Source: an uncultured Clostridium sp. (lineage in GTDB: Bacteria; Bacillota; Clostridia; TANB77; CAG-508). From it: a stretch of DNA of 64,000 nucleotides. The stretch covers positions 90,822-154,821 of the forward strand of contig CAJMJN010000002.1 in assembly GCA_905213875.1 (NCBI GenBank), read 5' to 3'. Positions 26,707 to 35,659 of this stretch are shown piece by piece; the stretch's first letter is position 1; every line of letters begins with the position of its first letter. The notes under the pieces were generated by a model. The model was not told the origin of the DNA and made no database searches. It saw nothing but the letters and a program-made list of their open reading frames with translations. The position numbers and the translations under genes were made by a program.

Positions 26707-28833
26707 ATGAAAGTTATTAAAAGAGATGGACGTGCTGTAGATTTTGATCAAGAAAAAATTAGAATAGCAATATCAAAAGCAAATCAAGAAGTAAAACCTA
26801 GAGAAAGAGCAACTAAAGATGAAATTAAAGAAATTATTACATATATTGAAGAACTAGGAAAAAAGAGAATACTAGTAGAAGACATTCAAGATGTAATTGA
26901 ACAAAAATTAATGGAATTCCAAAAATACGAATTATCAAAAAGATATATTGTATATCGTTATACAAGAGCTTTGGTTAGAAAACAAAATACTACAGATGAA
27001 TCAATATTAGGATTAATAAGAAATGAGAATAAAGAATTAGCAGAAGAAAACTCAAATAAAAATACTACACTTGCTTCAACACAAAGAGACTATATAGCAG
27101 GTGAAGTTTCAAGAGACTTAACAAAGAGAATGTTATTACCAGAAAAAATTTCAAAAGCTCATGAAGAAGGAATTTTACATTTTCACGATGCAGATTATTT
27201 TATACAACCAATATTTAATTGCTGTTTAATAAACATCGGAGATATGTTAGATAATGGAACAGTAATGAATGGAAAAATGATAGAAAGTCCAAAAAGTTTC
27301 CAAGTAGCTTGTACAGTAACAACTCAAATTATTGCAGCTGTAGCAAGTAATCAATATGGTGGACAATCTGTAGATTTAAAACATTTAGGAAAATATTTAA
27401 GAAAAAGTTATAATAAATTTAAAAAAGAAATAGAATCAAAACATAAAGGACAAATAAAAGAAAGTATAATAGAAGACCTTGTACAAGAAAGATTAAGAAC
27501 AGAATTAAAAGCAGGTGTACAAACAATTCAATATCAAATAAACACATTAATGACAACAAATGGGCAATCACCATTTGTAACATTATTCCTTCACCTAGAA
27601 GATGGAGATCCATATATAAAAGAAAATGCTATGATAATCGAAGAGGTTTTAAGACAAAGATATGAAGGAATAAAAAATGATGCAGGTGTATATGTAACAC
27701 CAGCTTTCCCAAAATTGGTATATGTATTAGATCATTTTAATAACTTAACAGGTGGAGAATATGATTATTTAACAAGAATGGCTGTTAAATGTTCTGCAAA
27801 AAGAATGTACCCAGATTATATTTCTGCTAAAAAAATGCGAGAAAACTATGAAGGTAACGTATTTAGTCCAATGGGATGCAGAAGTTTCTTATCACCATGG
27901 AAAGATGAGAATGGAAACTATAAATTTGAAGGTAGATTTAATCAAGGTGTAGTAAGTATAAATTTACCACAAATATCAATAATAGCAGATGGTGATGAAG
28001 AAAAATTCTGGAAACTATTAGATGAAAGATTAGAACTATGTAAAGAAGCTTTAATGTGCAGACATTATGCGCTATTAGGAACACCATCAGATATTAGCCC
28101 AATTCACTGGCAATATGGAGCAATAGCTAGACTTAAAAAAGGTGAAAAAATCGATAAATTATTAAAAGATGGATATTCAACATTATCATTAGGATATATA
28201 GGAATATATGAAACAACTAAATTAATGAAAGGTGTAACACATACGACTCCAGAAGGACGTGAATTTGCATTAAAGTTAATGAAAAAATTAAAAGATGCAG
28301 TTACAAAATGGAAAAAGGAAACAGGTCTTGGATTTGCATTATATGGAACACCAGCAGAAAGCTTATGCTACAGATTTGCTAGAATAGATAAAGAAAGATT
28401 TGGAACAATAAAAGATGTTACAGACAAAGGATATTATACAAATTCATATCATGTAGATGTAAGAGAAAAAATAGATGCATTTGAAAAATTAAAGTTTGAA
28501 AGTGAATTCCAAAACATCTCTACAGGTGGAGCTATTTCTTATATTGAAATTCCTAACATGGCTAAAAACTTAGATGCTTTAGAATCAGTTGTTAAATTTA
28601 TTTATGATAATATTCAATATGCTGAATTTAATACAAAATCTGATTATTGCCATGTATGTGGTTTTGACGGAGAAATAATTATAAATAAAGATAATGAATG
28701 GGAATGCCCAAACTGTGGTAATAAAGATCATAGTAAAATGACAGTAGTTAGAAGAACATGCGGATATTTAGGAGAAAATTTCTGGAATGTTGGAAAAACT
28801 AAAGAAATTAAACAAAGAGTAATGCATTTATAA
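26707..28833 (+). CDS. nrdD: Anaerobic ribonucleoside-triphosphate reductase (class III)
   Basis: It makes dNTPs from NTPs without oxygen, using a glycyl radical. The 708-residue product begins with an ATP-cone (MKVIKRDGRAVDFDQEKI), the usual allosteric dNTP/ATP site. The C-terminus has a zinc site (CHVCGF about 648 and CPNCG about 671) and the glycyl radical loop RRTCGYLGENFWN (Gly about residue 686). GAGGGGG (26691-26697) precedes the ATG. The NrdG radical-SAM activase is not next to it nor elsewhere in the window. The operator upstream suggests control by the divergent Crp/Fnr protein. Confidence 0.97.
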   Translation: MKVIKRDGRAVDFDQEKIRIAISKANQEVKPRERATKDEIKEIITYIEELGKKRILVEDIQDVIEQKLMEFQKYELSKRYIVYRYTRALVRKQNTTDESILGLIRNENKELAEENSNKNTTLASTQRDYIAGEVSRDLTKRMLLPEKISKAHEEGILHFHDADYFIQPIFNCCLINIGDMLDNGTVMNGKMIESPKSFQVACTVTTQIIAAVASNQYGGQSVDLKHLGKYLRKSYNKFKKEIESKHKGQIKESIIEDLVQERLRTELKAGVQTIQYQINTLMTTNGQSPFVTLFLHLEDGDPYIKENAMIIEEVLRQRYEGIKNDAGVYVTPAFPKLVYVLDHFNNLTGGEYDYLTRMAVKCSAKRMYPDYISAKKMRENYEGNVFSPMGCRSFLSPWKDENGNYKFEGRFNQGVVSINLPQISIIADGDEEKFWKLLDERLELCKEALMCRHYALLGTPSDISPIHWQYGAIARLKKGEKIDKLLKDGYSTLSLGYIGIYETTKLMKGVTHTTPEGREFALKLMKKLKDAVTKWKKETGLGFALYGTPAESLCYRFARIDKERFGTIKDVTDKGYYTNSYHVDVREKIDAFEKLKFESEFQNISTGGAISYIEIPNMAKNLDALESVVKFIYDNIQYAEFNTKSDYCHVCGFDGEIIINKDNEWECPNCGNKDHSKMTVVRRTCGYLGENFWNVGKTKEIKQRVMHL

Positions 28834-28860
28834 AATAAACAATTAATAATAAATATAAAT

Positions 28861-28902
28861 AAAAAGTAATATACAATTTTTAAAGTATATTACTTTTTAT
28901 TT
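28861..28902 (+). terminator. Terminator after nrdD
   Basis: AAAAAGTAATATAC (28861-28874) pairs with GTATATTACTTTTT (28885-28898), then ATTTT. Confidence 0.75.
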
Positions 28903-28971
28903 TAATTTATTGAATACAATTACTGAATACAATTAGAATTTAGAGTTCAAAATGTAAAATAACTATAAAAG

Positions 28972-29715
28972 TTAATTATCTAAAAATCTGTGCAATAGTT
29001 GTTCTCTACATAGGTTTTCAAAAGAATCATCTAATTGTTCTAATTGAATATCTTCATTATATTTTCTATCTAAACAATATTTTATAATATAATCAGCTAG
29101 TTCAGGATTTTTAGAAAGAAGTGGACCATGTAAATATGTTGCAATTACATTATCTTTAAAAAATCCTTCTTTAGTATCTCCAAATTTATTGCCATTTCCA
29201 AATAATACATCACCAAAAGGAGTATCAATATCAAAGGTTTGTCCACCATGATTTTCAAATCCGATAATTTTAGTTTCTTTCCAATTTAGATTAGCATTTA
29301 TAACAATATTTCCAATACATCTTTTTTTTCTATCTGCTAATGCTTCTGTATAATAATCAAATACATTTAAGCCAGGTATGACATTTCCTTCCGCATCTTT
29401 ATAATATTTTCCAAATAATTGATAAGCCCCACATATTAATAGAAAAAATACACCATTATTAACAGCATCTTTAATATTTTCAGTATATTGAACAAGATCT
29501 TTAGATAAGATTCCTTGTTCTTGATCTGCGCCACCACCTGCAAAAACGATATCATAATCATTGAAATTAGGAGTTTCATCTCCAATAGAGTAGGGAACGA
29601 TAGTTGCTTTAATACCACGTTTTTCTAATCTATAACGTAATACTTGTATATTTCCAAAATCTCCATATAATTCTAAAATATCAGGGTATAAATATAATAT
29701 TTTTAATTCTTTCAT
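28972..29715 (-). CDS. gatD: Lipid II isoglutaminyl synthase, glutaminase subunit GatD
   Basis: GatD is a class I glutamine amidotransferase that supplies ammonia to MurT, which amidates the D-Glu of lipid II. The 247-residue protein shows LYPDILELYGDFGNIQVL at the start, the catalytic Cys in LLICGAYQLFG (about residue 94), and the catalytic His in ATYLHGPLLS (about 190). HGGQTF is also typical. It follows murT with a 21-base gap on the minus strand, with an AAAGGAATG ribosome site in the gap, so the two form an operon. Confidence 0.93.
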   Translation of the reverse strand: MKELKILYLYPDILELYGDFGNIQVLRYRLEKRGIKATIVPYSIGDETPNFNDYDIVFAGGGADQEQGILSKDLVQYTENIKDAVNNGVFFLLICGAYQLFGKYYKDAEGNVIPGLNVFDYYTEALADRKKRCIGNIVINANLNWKETKIIGFENHGGQTFDIDTPFGDVLFGNGNKFGDTKEGFFKDNVIATYLHGPLLSKNPELADYIIKYCLDRKYNEDIQLEQLDDSFENLCREQLLHRFLDN

Positions 29716-29736
29716 TTTTAATCATTCCTTTATTTT

Positions 29737-31059
29737 TTATTTATGTTGCATTCCAAATATTTCTTTTCTTGTAGGTTGTAAAGAAGTATAATTAGCAATA
29801 ACGTATTTTTTTGTAGATGTTTTATATAAGTTTTCAACAGCTTCATGTAAATTTAAATATGGTTCAATTTTAGAAGCATCAAATCCAGAAGTCTTAATTC
29901 TAATTGCAATATCATATGCTCTTTTACCAGATGTAACAATTCTTGTAACATTGTTTAAATTGTCAAAATTAATATCCCAAATCCAAGAAACATCAAAACC
30001 ATCTGCTATATTATCATTTAATACAAATAATAATTCTTTTTCAGCATCATCTTCATTTAAAATTCTTAAACTAACATTACTTCCAGTAGGGTTTTTAGCT
30101 AAGTTTATAATAGTTGGAATTCCATTAATTTCAGTTTCTTCAAGTCTACCATTATTTAGAACAAATTTTGCTAAAGCTGTTTGAATAGTTGAGGTGTTTA
30201 TATTATATAAACTTACAGCTGATATTACAGCAACGAAATTATAAATATTATAAATACTGTTAAACCTAATTTTATAAGAAATATCATCAACTTTAAAAGT
30301 TCTAGATTTTAAGTCAACATCTGTTGCTAGTTTATAAATTTGATTATTTCCATAATCACAGTTAGGACATTTAAATTTTCCTATGTGAGAATATTGATAA
30401 TATTCATATTCAAGTCTAGTTTTACAAAATGGGCAGAATTTTCCTTCTCCTGCTTCTTTTTCTTCATCAGTAGCATAGGCGTATTTTTCAACACTAAAAT
30501 AATAAACATTTTCATTATCAGGATTTGCTTTTCCTAATCTTGCAACATTAGGATCATCATTATTTAATACTAAATTACCAGTATAAGTTTTTAAAAATTC
30601 ATTTATTTTTAATATTAAAGTTTCAACTTCACCGTTTCTATCTAACTGATCTCTGAAGAAATCTAAAATTACTAAAGTATCAAGTCTAAAATCTTTAAAA
30701 ACCACAGGTATATAGCCTTCATCAACTTCAAAAACTAAATAATCAGCTTTTATTTTTCCAGTTAGTGTACAGTTTTTAAGAAGAGTAGATAAAATTCCTG
30801 TTTCCATGTTATTTCCCTCAGTATTACTAATAACTTTTTTATTAGCAGTTTTTAAAACATATCCAATAGCATTATTTGTCATTGTTTTTCCATTTGTTGC
30901 AGTAACTGCAATAACAGGACAATCAATTTTAAAATATTTAAAAATATTAGGATTCCAATCAAAAGCGATTTTTCCTAAAAAATTTCCTCCATTTTTTCCA
31001 CAAATTTTAAGAATTATATTTAATAATTTCATAGCTAAGACAATAAAAAAATTTTTCAT
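29737..31059 (-). CDS. murT: Lipid II isoglutaminyl synthase, ligase subunit MurT
   Basis: MurT is a Mur-ligase-like enzyme that amidates peptidoglycan glutamate together with GatD. The 440-residue protein has the P-loop TATNGKTMTNN (about residues 53-63), a four-Cys zinc ribbon inserted in the central domain (CPFCKTRL about 207 and CPNCDYG about 229), which distinguishes MurT from MurC-F, and a C-terminal DUF1727 domain. An N-terminal hydrophobic helix may sit at the membrane. It is the first gene of the murT-gatD pair. The minus-strand start follows AAGAAGGA. Confidence 0.95.
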   Translation of the reverse strand: MKNFFIVLAMKLLNIILKICGKNGGNFLGKIAFDWNPNIFKYFKIDCPVIAVTATNGKTMTNNAIGYVLKTANKKVISNTEGNNMETGILSTLLKNCTLTGKIKADYLVFEVDEGYIPVVFKDFRLDTLVILDFFRDQLDRNGEVETLILKINEFLKTYTGNLVLNNDDPNVARLGKANPDNENVYYFSVEKYAYATDEEKEAGEGKFCPFCKTRLEYEYYQYSHIGKFKCPNCDYGNNQIYKLATDVDLKSRTFKVDDISYKIRFNSIYNIYNFVAVISAVSLYNINTSTIQTALAKFVLNNGRLEETEINGIPTIINLAKNPTGSNVSLRILNEDDAEKELLFVLNDNIADGFDVSWIWDINFDNLNNVTRIVTSGKRAYDIAIRIKTSGFDASKIEPYLNLHEAVENLYKTSTKKYVIANYTSLQPTRKEIFGMQHK

Positions 31060-31214
31060 AGTAGGTGTGTCCTTCTTTCTTTAATAATATATTATTTTTT
31101 CGACATTATATCATATTGAAATTTTTAAGTCTATATAGTAAAATACATTTGTATTGTATAAATTTAGATAAATTTTATATTTAGTAATACATGAAAGATA
31201 GGAGAGAAGAACAA

Positions 31215-32012
31215 ATGAAATATATTGAAAATTACCAAAAAAGAAAAATAGAATTAAATGCAGAAAACATGTATGTCGTAATGGATTTTGATGGAACAGT
31301 AACACAATACAAACATTCTGATTCATGGGATGTTGCAGGTCAAGAACTAGGTGAAGAATTTAAAAAGGAATTAGTAAATTTATTTGACATATATAGACCA
31401 ATAGAATTAGATTATAATATTTCATATGAAGAAAAAGCAAAAGCAATGGAGGAGTGGTATAAAAAGTGTATAGATTTATATTATGAATATGGCTTAACTC
31501 AAAAAAAATTAGATAATTCGATTTTGGGTTGCGAATTGAATTTTAGAGATAATGCCAAAGAGTTTTTTGAATATATGTATAAAAATAATATACCAGTTAT
31601 CATTTTATCAGCAGGAATAGGAAATGTAATAGAAGGATTTTTAAAAAATAACAATTGTTATTTTGATAATATATATATTATAAGTAATTTTATTGAATTT
31701 AATGAAAATGGAAATATGAATAAATTTAATGGAAAAATTATAAACTCAACAAATAAAAAACTAGATGTAAATAAAATTCAAAATTGGAAAGAAAAAGAAA
31801 AATTAGAAAAAAGAAAATATAAATTATTATTAGGTGATTTAATAGAAGATAAGAATATGGTAAATCCATCTGAATGGGATACAACAATAAGTATAGGCTT
31901 TCTTGAAAAGGGAATAGAGAATTTACCGTTTTTTGAAAAAGCTTTTGACATTGTATTATCAAAAGAAGATGCTAATTATAAAAATGTACTAGAAATATTA
32001 AAATTTGAGTAA
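31215..32012 (+). CDS. HAD-family nucleotidase resembling eukaryotic cytosolic 5'-nucleotidase III (UMPH-1)
   Basis: The 265-residue protein has the HAD motif 1 MDFDGTVTQ (about residue 19, two Asp), motif 2 in IILSAGIGNVIE (about 132) and a late LLLGDLIEDKNMV (about 210) with acidic motif 4. The cap region (EEKAKAMEEWYKKC) and the overall length match UMPH-1 family pyrimidine 5'-nucleotidases, which are best known in eukaryotes. It should remove phosphate from a nucleoside monophosphate, but the substrate is inferred only. The ATG at 31215 has TAGGAGAG upstream; the ATG at 31191 has none. Confidence 0.8.
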   Translation: MKYIENYQKRKIELNAENMYVVMDFDGTVTQYKHSDSWDVAGQELGEEFKKELVNLFDIYRPIELDYNISYEEKAKAMEEWYKKCIDLYYEYGLTQKKLDNSILGCELNFRDNAKEFFEYMYKNNIPVIILSAGIGNVIEGFLKNNNCYFDNIYIISNFIEFNENGNMNKFNGKIINSTNKKLDVNKIQNWKEKEKLEKRKYKLLLGDLIEDKNMVNPSEWDTTISIGFLEKGIENLPFFEKAFDIVLSKEDANYKNVLEILKFE

Positions 32013-32037
32013 TAGAAGAGCTAAGGCTCTTCTATTA
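32010..32037. terminator. Hairpin between convergent genes
   Basis: TAATAGAAGAGC (32010-32021) pairs with GCTCTTCTATTA (32026-32037). It includes the stop codon of the nucleotidase gene and touches the stop of the DUF4130 gene; compact bidirectional terminator. Confidence 0.7.
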
Positions 32038-32743
32038 AATCTTGCCAATATTTTTTAGGCATAAATTGCATTTGACATCTTGAATTTGTTCTTTCACGAA
32101 TAGCAATCGTTTTAAAAAATAATTTCCATAATTCTTGATAAGCAATTTCAGAAGAAGTAGTAGAAGGCAATTTAATATTTTCACTACTAATTATTCTGTA
32201 ATCTTTATTATTATAAATAAAACATAAATTTCTATTTTTATCATGAATTATAAAAGACATAGAAGGTAAACGTTTAATAAAATGATGCCCTAATGGTTCT
32301 AAAATATTGTTATCTGGGTGAATACTAGCATAACATAAATTATCACCAATTTCTTGAAATCTGAGTAATCCTTTTAATTTGTGGCATTCAGCAAGTGCTC
32401 GTCTACGTAAATTTATAACCTTAAAAACATATGAAATTGTAATTTTATTGTTAATTTCAGGACCAACACTAAAACCATCACATAAATACTTTAAAATATG
32501 CATTTCTTTATTATCGTCTTCAGCCATAAATGCATAATAGGCATTATATAAGGCTTGATGGCAAATACTTTGTTCAATACCATTAAAAATTCTTTGTGAT
32601 TTGTTATAATCAGTTTCTATAAAAATAGTTTTATCTAAAAAATTAGAAATATATTTGTCTTTTGAGACTATTTTTTGTGGTAATGTTTTTGTCGAATAAG
32701 TGTCAAAAACAATTGTAAGTAATCCGTTCAAAAGTTCCATCAT
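32021..32743 (-). CDS. TIGR03915/DUF4130 family putative DNA-repair protein
   Basis: The 240-residue protein looks like the DUF4130/TIGR03915 family that sits beside a radical-SAM protein (TIGR03916) in many Firmicutes. Typical elements are the internal ALAECHKLKGLLRFQEIG (about residues 115-132) and HFIKRLPSMSFIIHDKNR. The C-terminal half (IAYQELWKLFFKTIAIRER) is also typical; family members end with a similar helix. In other bacteria this domain can be fused to a uracil-DNA glycosylase, which is missing here. It overlaps no other gene and follows the radical-SAM gene by 15 bases on the minus strand. Its chemistry is unknown. Confidence 0.85.
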   Translation of the reverse strand: MMELLNGLLTIVFDTYSTKTLPQKIVSKDKYISNFLDKTIFIETDYNKSQRIFNGIEQSICHQALYNAYYAFMAEDDNKEMHILKYLCDGFSVGPEINNKITISYVFKVINLRRRALAECHKLKGLLRFQEIGDNLCYASIHPDNNILEPLGHHFIKRLPSMSFIIHDKNRNLCFIYNNKDYRIISSENIKLPSTTSSEIAYQELWKLFFKTIAIRERTNSRCQMQFMPKKYWQDLIEEP

Positions 32744-32758
32744 ATAAATAAGTTTTAT

Positions 32759-34057
32759 TTACAAGCTTCCAGTTAAGCATTTTACTTTGTCCTCCTTTGT
32801 AGGGAGCAAATTATCAAATATAGATAATTGCTCAAAATCATATTTGGGTAGTTGAGATCTTTCTTGATAAACTAAATTTGTTTCAATAAAGTTCTCATTA
32901 AATTTATAAATCTTATCATAATATTTTCCTTTGCAAGTTATAAAATATTTAGCTCTTTTTAATACAACTCCTAATTTACTTAAAGTATCAAAAGATAAAG
33001 AAAATGAACGTCTAGCTCTAATTATCTTTTTTGCTGAAATTACACCAATTCCAGGAATTCGTAAAAGAGTATAATAATCAGCTGTATTAATTTCAACAGG
33101 AAAATTATCTAAATGTCTTAAGGCCCAATCACATTTTGGATCTAAAATATTATTAAAATTAGGATGATTTTTGTCTAAAAGCTCATCTGCTGTAAAACCA
33201 TAAAAACGTAAAAGCCAATCAGCTTGATATAAACGATTTTCACGAAGTAGAGGAGGGGCTTCTAAAGTAGGTAAATTTTTATCATTATTAACACTAATAT
33301 ATGCTGAATAATAAACTCTTTTCAAATGTAATTTACTATATAGACTTTGCGATAAATTTAATATTTTTAAATCTGTTTCAGGTGTTGCACCTATTATTAA
33401 TTGCGTTGTTTGACCAGCAGGAACAAATGATTTTTTGAACCTATTTTTATCTAATTTATTTTGTTTAATATTATTAGAAATGTATGACATTGGTTGCAAA
33501 ATACCATCTTTTTCTTTTTGTGGTGCTAATAGTTTTAAACTATCGTTAGAAGGAAGTTCAATATTAATACTCATTCTATCAACCAATTTACCAAGTTTAT
33601 CAATCAATTCGTGACTGCATCCAGGGATAGTTTTACAGTGAATATAACCATTAAAATTATATTCATTTCGTAAGATAGAAATAGTTTTAACTAAGAGTTC
33701 CATTGTATAATCAGGTGATTTTATAACAGCAGAACTTAAAAATAATCCTTCTATATAATTTCTTTTATAAAAATTTATTGTTAAATCTGCTACTTCACGA
33801 GGAGTGAATGTTGCTCTTTCTACATTATTAGTACATCTATTAATACAATATTTACAGTCATACATACAACAATTTGAAAATAAGATTTTTAATAAAGAAA
33901 TACATCTTCCATCAGCACCCCAACTGTGGCAAATTCCAGAAAAATTTCCGTTTCCTATACCATTATTTTTATTTTTTCTTGTACTACCACTAGAACTACA
34001 AGATGCATCATATTTGGCAGAGTCTGCTAAAATTCTTAATTTATCAAAAATATCCAT
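32759..34057 (-). CDS. Putative DNA modification/repair radical-SAM protein (TIGR03916-like)
   Basis: The 432-residue protein carries a radical-SAM cluster motif CMYDCKYC (CxxxCxxC, about residue 58) and a helix-hairpin-helix near TLLRIPGIGVISAKKI (about 328-343), which suggests DNA contact. It also has an early HSWGADGRC stretch typical of the family. It is paired with the DUF4130 gene downstream. Members of this family are thought to act in repair or modification of DNA, but no reaction has been fixed by the sequence. It is the first gene of the pair, and the promoter region upstream is short. Confidence 0.88.
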   Translation of the reverse strand: MDIFDKLRILADSAKYDASCSSSGSTRKNKNNGIGNGNFSGICHSWGADGRCISLLKILFSNCCMYDCKYCINRCTNNVERATFTPREVADLTINFYKRNYIEGLFLSSAVIKSPDYTMELLVKTISILRNEYNFNGYIHCKTIPGCSHELIDKLGKLVDRMSINIELPSNDSLKLLAPQKEKDGILQPMSYISNNIKQNKLDKNRFKKSFVPAGQTTQLIIGATPETDLKILNLSQSLYSKLHLKRVYYSAYISVNNDKNLPTLEAPPLLRENRLYQADWLLRFYGFTADELLDKNHPNFNNILDPKCDWALRHLDNFPVEINTADYYTLLRIPGIGVISAKKIIRARRSFSLSFDTLSKLGVVLKRAKYFITCKGKYYDKIYKFNENFIETNLVYQERSQLPKYDFEQLSIFDNLLPTKEDKVKCLTGSL

Positions 34058-34103
34058 TTTAAATACCTCTTAGCGAACATTTGTACACATTATACCATAA
34101 AAA

Positions 34104-34136
34104 ATAAAAAAGTCAAACATTTATTTGACTTTTTTA
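34104..34136. terminator. Terminator after YcxB-like gene (minus strand)
   Basis: AAAAAGTCAAA pairs with TTTGACTTTTTT around a CATTTA loop, with U-rich ends on both strands. It lies between the YcxB-like gene and the radical-SAM gene, both on the minus strand. Confidence 0.65.
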
Positions 34137-34175
34137 TAACAATACCATAATTTCTTATGTAAAAATGCAGCAAAA

Positions 34176-34646
34176 TCAATAGGTGTACCGTACTAAAAAA
34201 TTATTTTTATTAATTAAAAATGAATGAGTTCTATTTGTATAAAGATAGAAAAAATTATCAGTTTCATATACTTTATAAATTTTATAATATTTAAAAATTT
34301 CAAACTGATTATTATCTATTATTTTAAAATATTTATTATAAAAATTAAACGTAAATTCTTTTTCTGTTTGTATAGTTGAGCTATTAAATTGTTTAGAAAC
34401 GACAGAAACAGGATGAAAAAATCTCCACAATATAAAACAAGTAATAATCAAACAAAAGGTAATAGCTAAACTATATGTATGATTATTTACTTGAAGAACT
34501 AAACAAATTAATAATAGTACAATAACTATTACTGTATATAATGTATATGTAAAATTATGAGTTTTATTATGTATTTCAACAAATTCTTTGTATGCTTGTT
34601 TTGTATATTTTGTTTTATTCTTAAATAATATTTTCAAATTAATCAC
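34176..34646 (-). CDS. YcxB-like membrane protein
   Basis: The 156-residue protein has two adjacent membrane helices (about residues 33-53 and 58-77) followed by a PH-like beta domain ending FFYLYTNRTHSFLINKNNF, which fits the YcxB-like family. Function is unknown. The minus-strand ribosome site AGGTGATT precedes the ATG, and a promoter of the TTGTTA-N17-TATACT type lies just upstream (34655-34683). It is divergent from the cwlJ-like gene. Confidence 0.72.
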   Translation of the reverse strand: MINLKILFKNKTKYTKQAYKEFVEIHNKTHNFTYTLYTVIVIVLLLICLVLQVNNHTYSLAITFCLIITCFILWRFFHPVSVVSKQFNSSTIQTEKEFTFNFYNKYFKIIDNNQFEIFKYYKIYKVYETDNFFYLYTNRTHSFLINKNNFLVRYTY

Positions 34647-34654
34647 CTAAATCT

Positions 34655-34683
34655 AGTATAACATAAAAATACCAGAGTAACAA
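34655..34683 (-). promoter_or_regulatory. Promoter of YcxB-like gene
   Basis: On the minus strand: TTGTTA (34683-34678), 17-base spacer, extended TGT-TATACT (34660-34655). Confidence 0.6.
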
Positions 34684-34723
34684 TTTAAAAAAAAGATAAT
34701 ACAATGTAAAGAGGTGAGTAAAA

Positions 34724-35171
34724 ATGGCATATTCAGATAGAGAACTAATAGCAAGAATTGTACAATGTGAAGCTGGAGGAGAAGGAGATAACCGGAATGA
34801 AAGCAGTTGCAACAGTTATAGCTAACAGAGTAAATGCAACTGAAGGTGAATATTCAAGAATATCACAAGGTGGAAATGTTAGAAATATTATTTATCAGCA
34901 AGGTCAATTTGATTGTGCCACAGAAACAATTTTTAATAGATATAACCCTCAAAATATTTATAATATGAATCCAACTGACATACATTATTATATAGCAGAT
35001 TGGGCATTATCAGGAAACAAATTAAATGAAATAGGAGATTGTTTATGGTATTTGAATCCATTTAGACCTGATTGTAGTAGCACCTTTCCAAGTAATGGTT
35101 CAGGAACGTTTCATACAAGATTTGGAAATCATTGTTTTTATAGACCAACGGACAAATATAAAGATACGTAA
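34724..35171 (+). pseudogene. cwlJ: CwlJ/SleB-type cell wall hydrolase with one-base frameshift
   Basis: A good start with GAGGTGAG and ATG (34724) opens a frame reading ELIARIVQCEAGGEGD, the N-terminal motif of SleB/CwlJ hydrolases with its catalytic Glu. After GAT (34787-34789) an extra A breaks the frame; the next frame continues at once with GMKAVATVIANRVNA and runs to the stop at 35171 with the conserved IADWALSGNKL and a final TFHTRFGNHCFY. Removing one base restores a 148-residue protein with no peptidoglycan-binding domain, the size of CwlJ. gerQ follows, the usual CwlJ partner. The insertion is either a real mutation or a sequence error. Confidence 0.8.
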
Positions 35172-35200
35172 AAATAATAGAAGAAAGGAGAATTTTACAT

Positions 35201-35527
35201 ATGATAGAAAATAAAAAAGAACCAGACAAAAGAGAAAATAGAATAAATGAAATAAACCAAAATTCACCAGAAATATTAACAAACCCAATTTATACACCAG
35301 CATTTTTAAGGCAGCAAATTGGCAAACTAATGAGAGTTGAATTTCTAATAGGTACAAATAATTTAGTGGATAGAATTGGAATATTACAAGATGTTGGTGC
35401 AAGTTATATATTGCTAAGATCTTTTGAAAATGATAGTTTAGTTTATTGTGATATCTATTCTATAAAATTTATTACAATTTCAACAACAGGAATGTATGGA
35501 AGCAATAATAATAGATATTATTATTAA
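35201..35527 (+). CDS. gerQ: Spore coat protein GerQ-like
   Basis: The 108-residue protein has a disordered Asn/Lys/Glu-rich N-terminus and a compact C-terminal domain from about residue 37: FLRQQIGKLMRVEF, then GILQDVGASYILLRS, which resembles the GerQ coat domain. In Bacillus, GerQ is needed to bring CwlJ to the coat and the genes are adjacent; here it follows the cwlJ-like pseudogene by 29 bases with an AGAAAGGAG ribosome site. A short Tyr-rich tail (RYYY) ends it. The call rests on domain resemblance plus context. Confidence 0.78.
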   Translation: MIENKKEPDKRENRINEINQNSPEILTNPIYTPAFLRQQIGKLMRVEFLIGTNNLVDRIGILQDVGASYILLRSFENDSLVYCDIYSIKFITISTTGMYGSNNNRYYY

Positions 35528-35600
35528 AATAATTAAAGTTATAAAAAATTATGCATATTTAAAAACATGTATAATTTTTTTGCTTTTTTACATACTTTTA

Positions 35601-35629
35601 TTGAAAATAAAAATATTTTATGATATTAA
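35601..35629 (+). promoter_or_regulatory. Promoter of the thioredoxin reductase-like gene
   Basis: TTGAAA (35601-35606), 17-base spacer, extended TGA-TATTAA (35624-35629). Confidence 0.6.
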
Positions 35630-35659
35630 ATGTTTATAAAAATATAGAAGGAGAAGGCT

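Noticed and set aside
34785..34800. Programmed frameshift in cwlJ
   Set aside because: No slippery heptamer or downstream pseudoknot is apparent, and CwlJ is not known to use frameshifting; a simple insertion is more likely.
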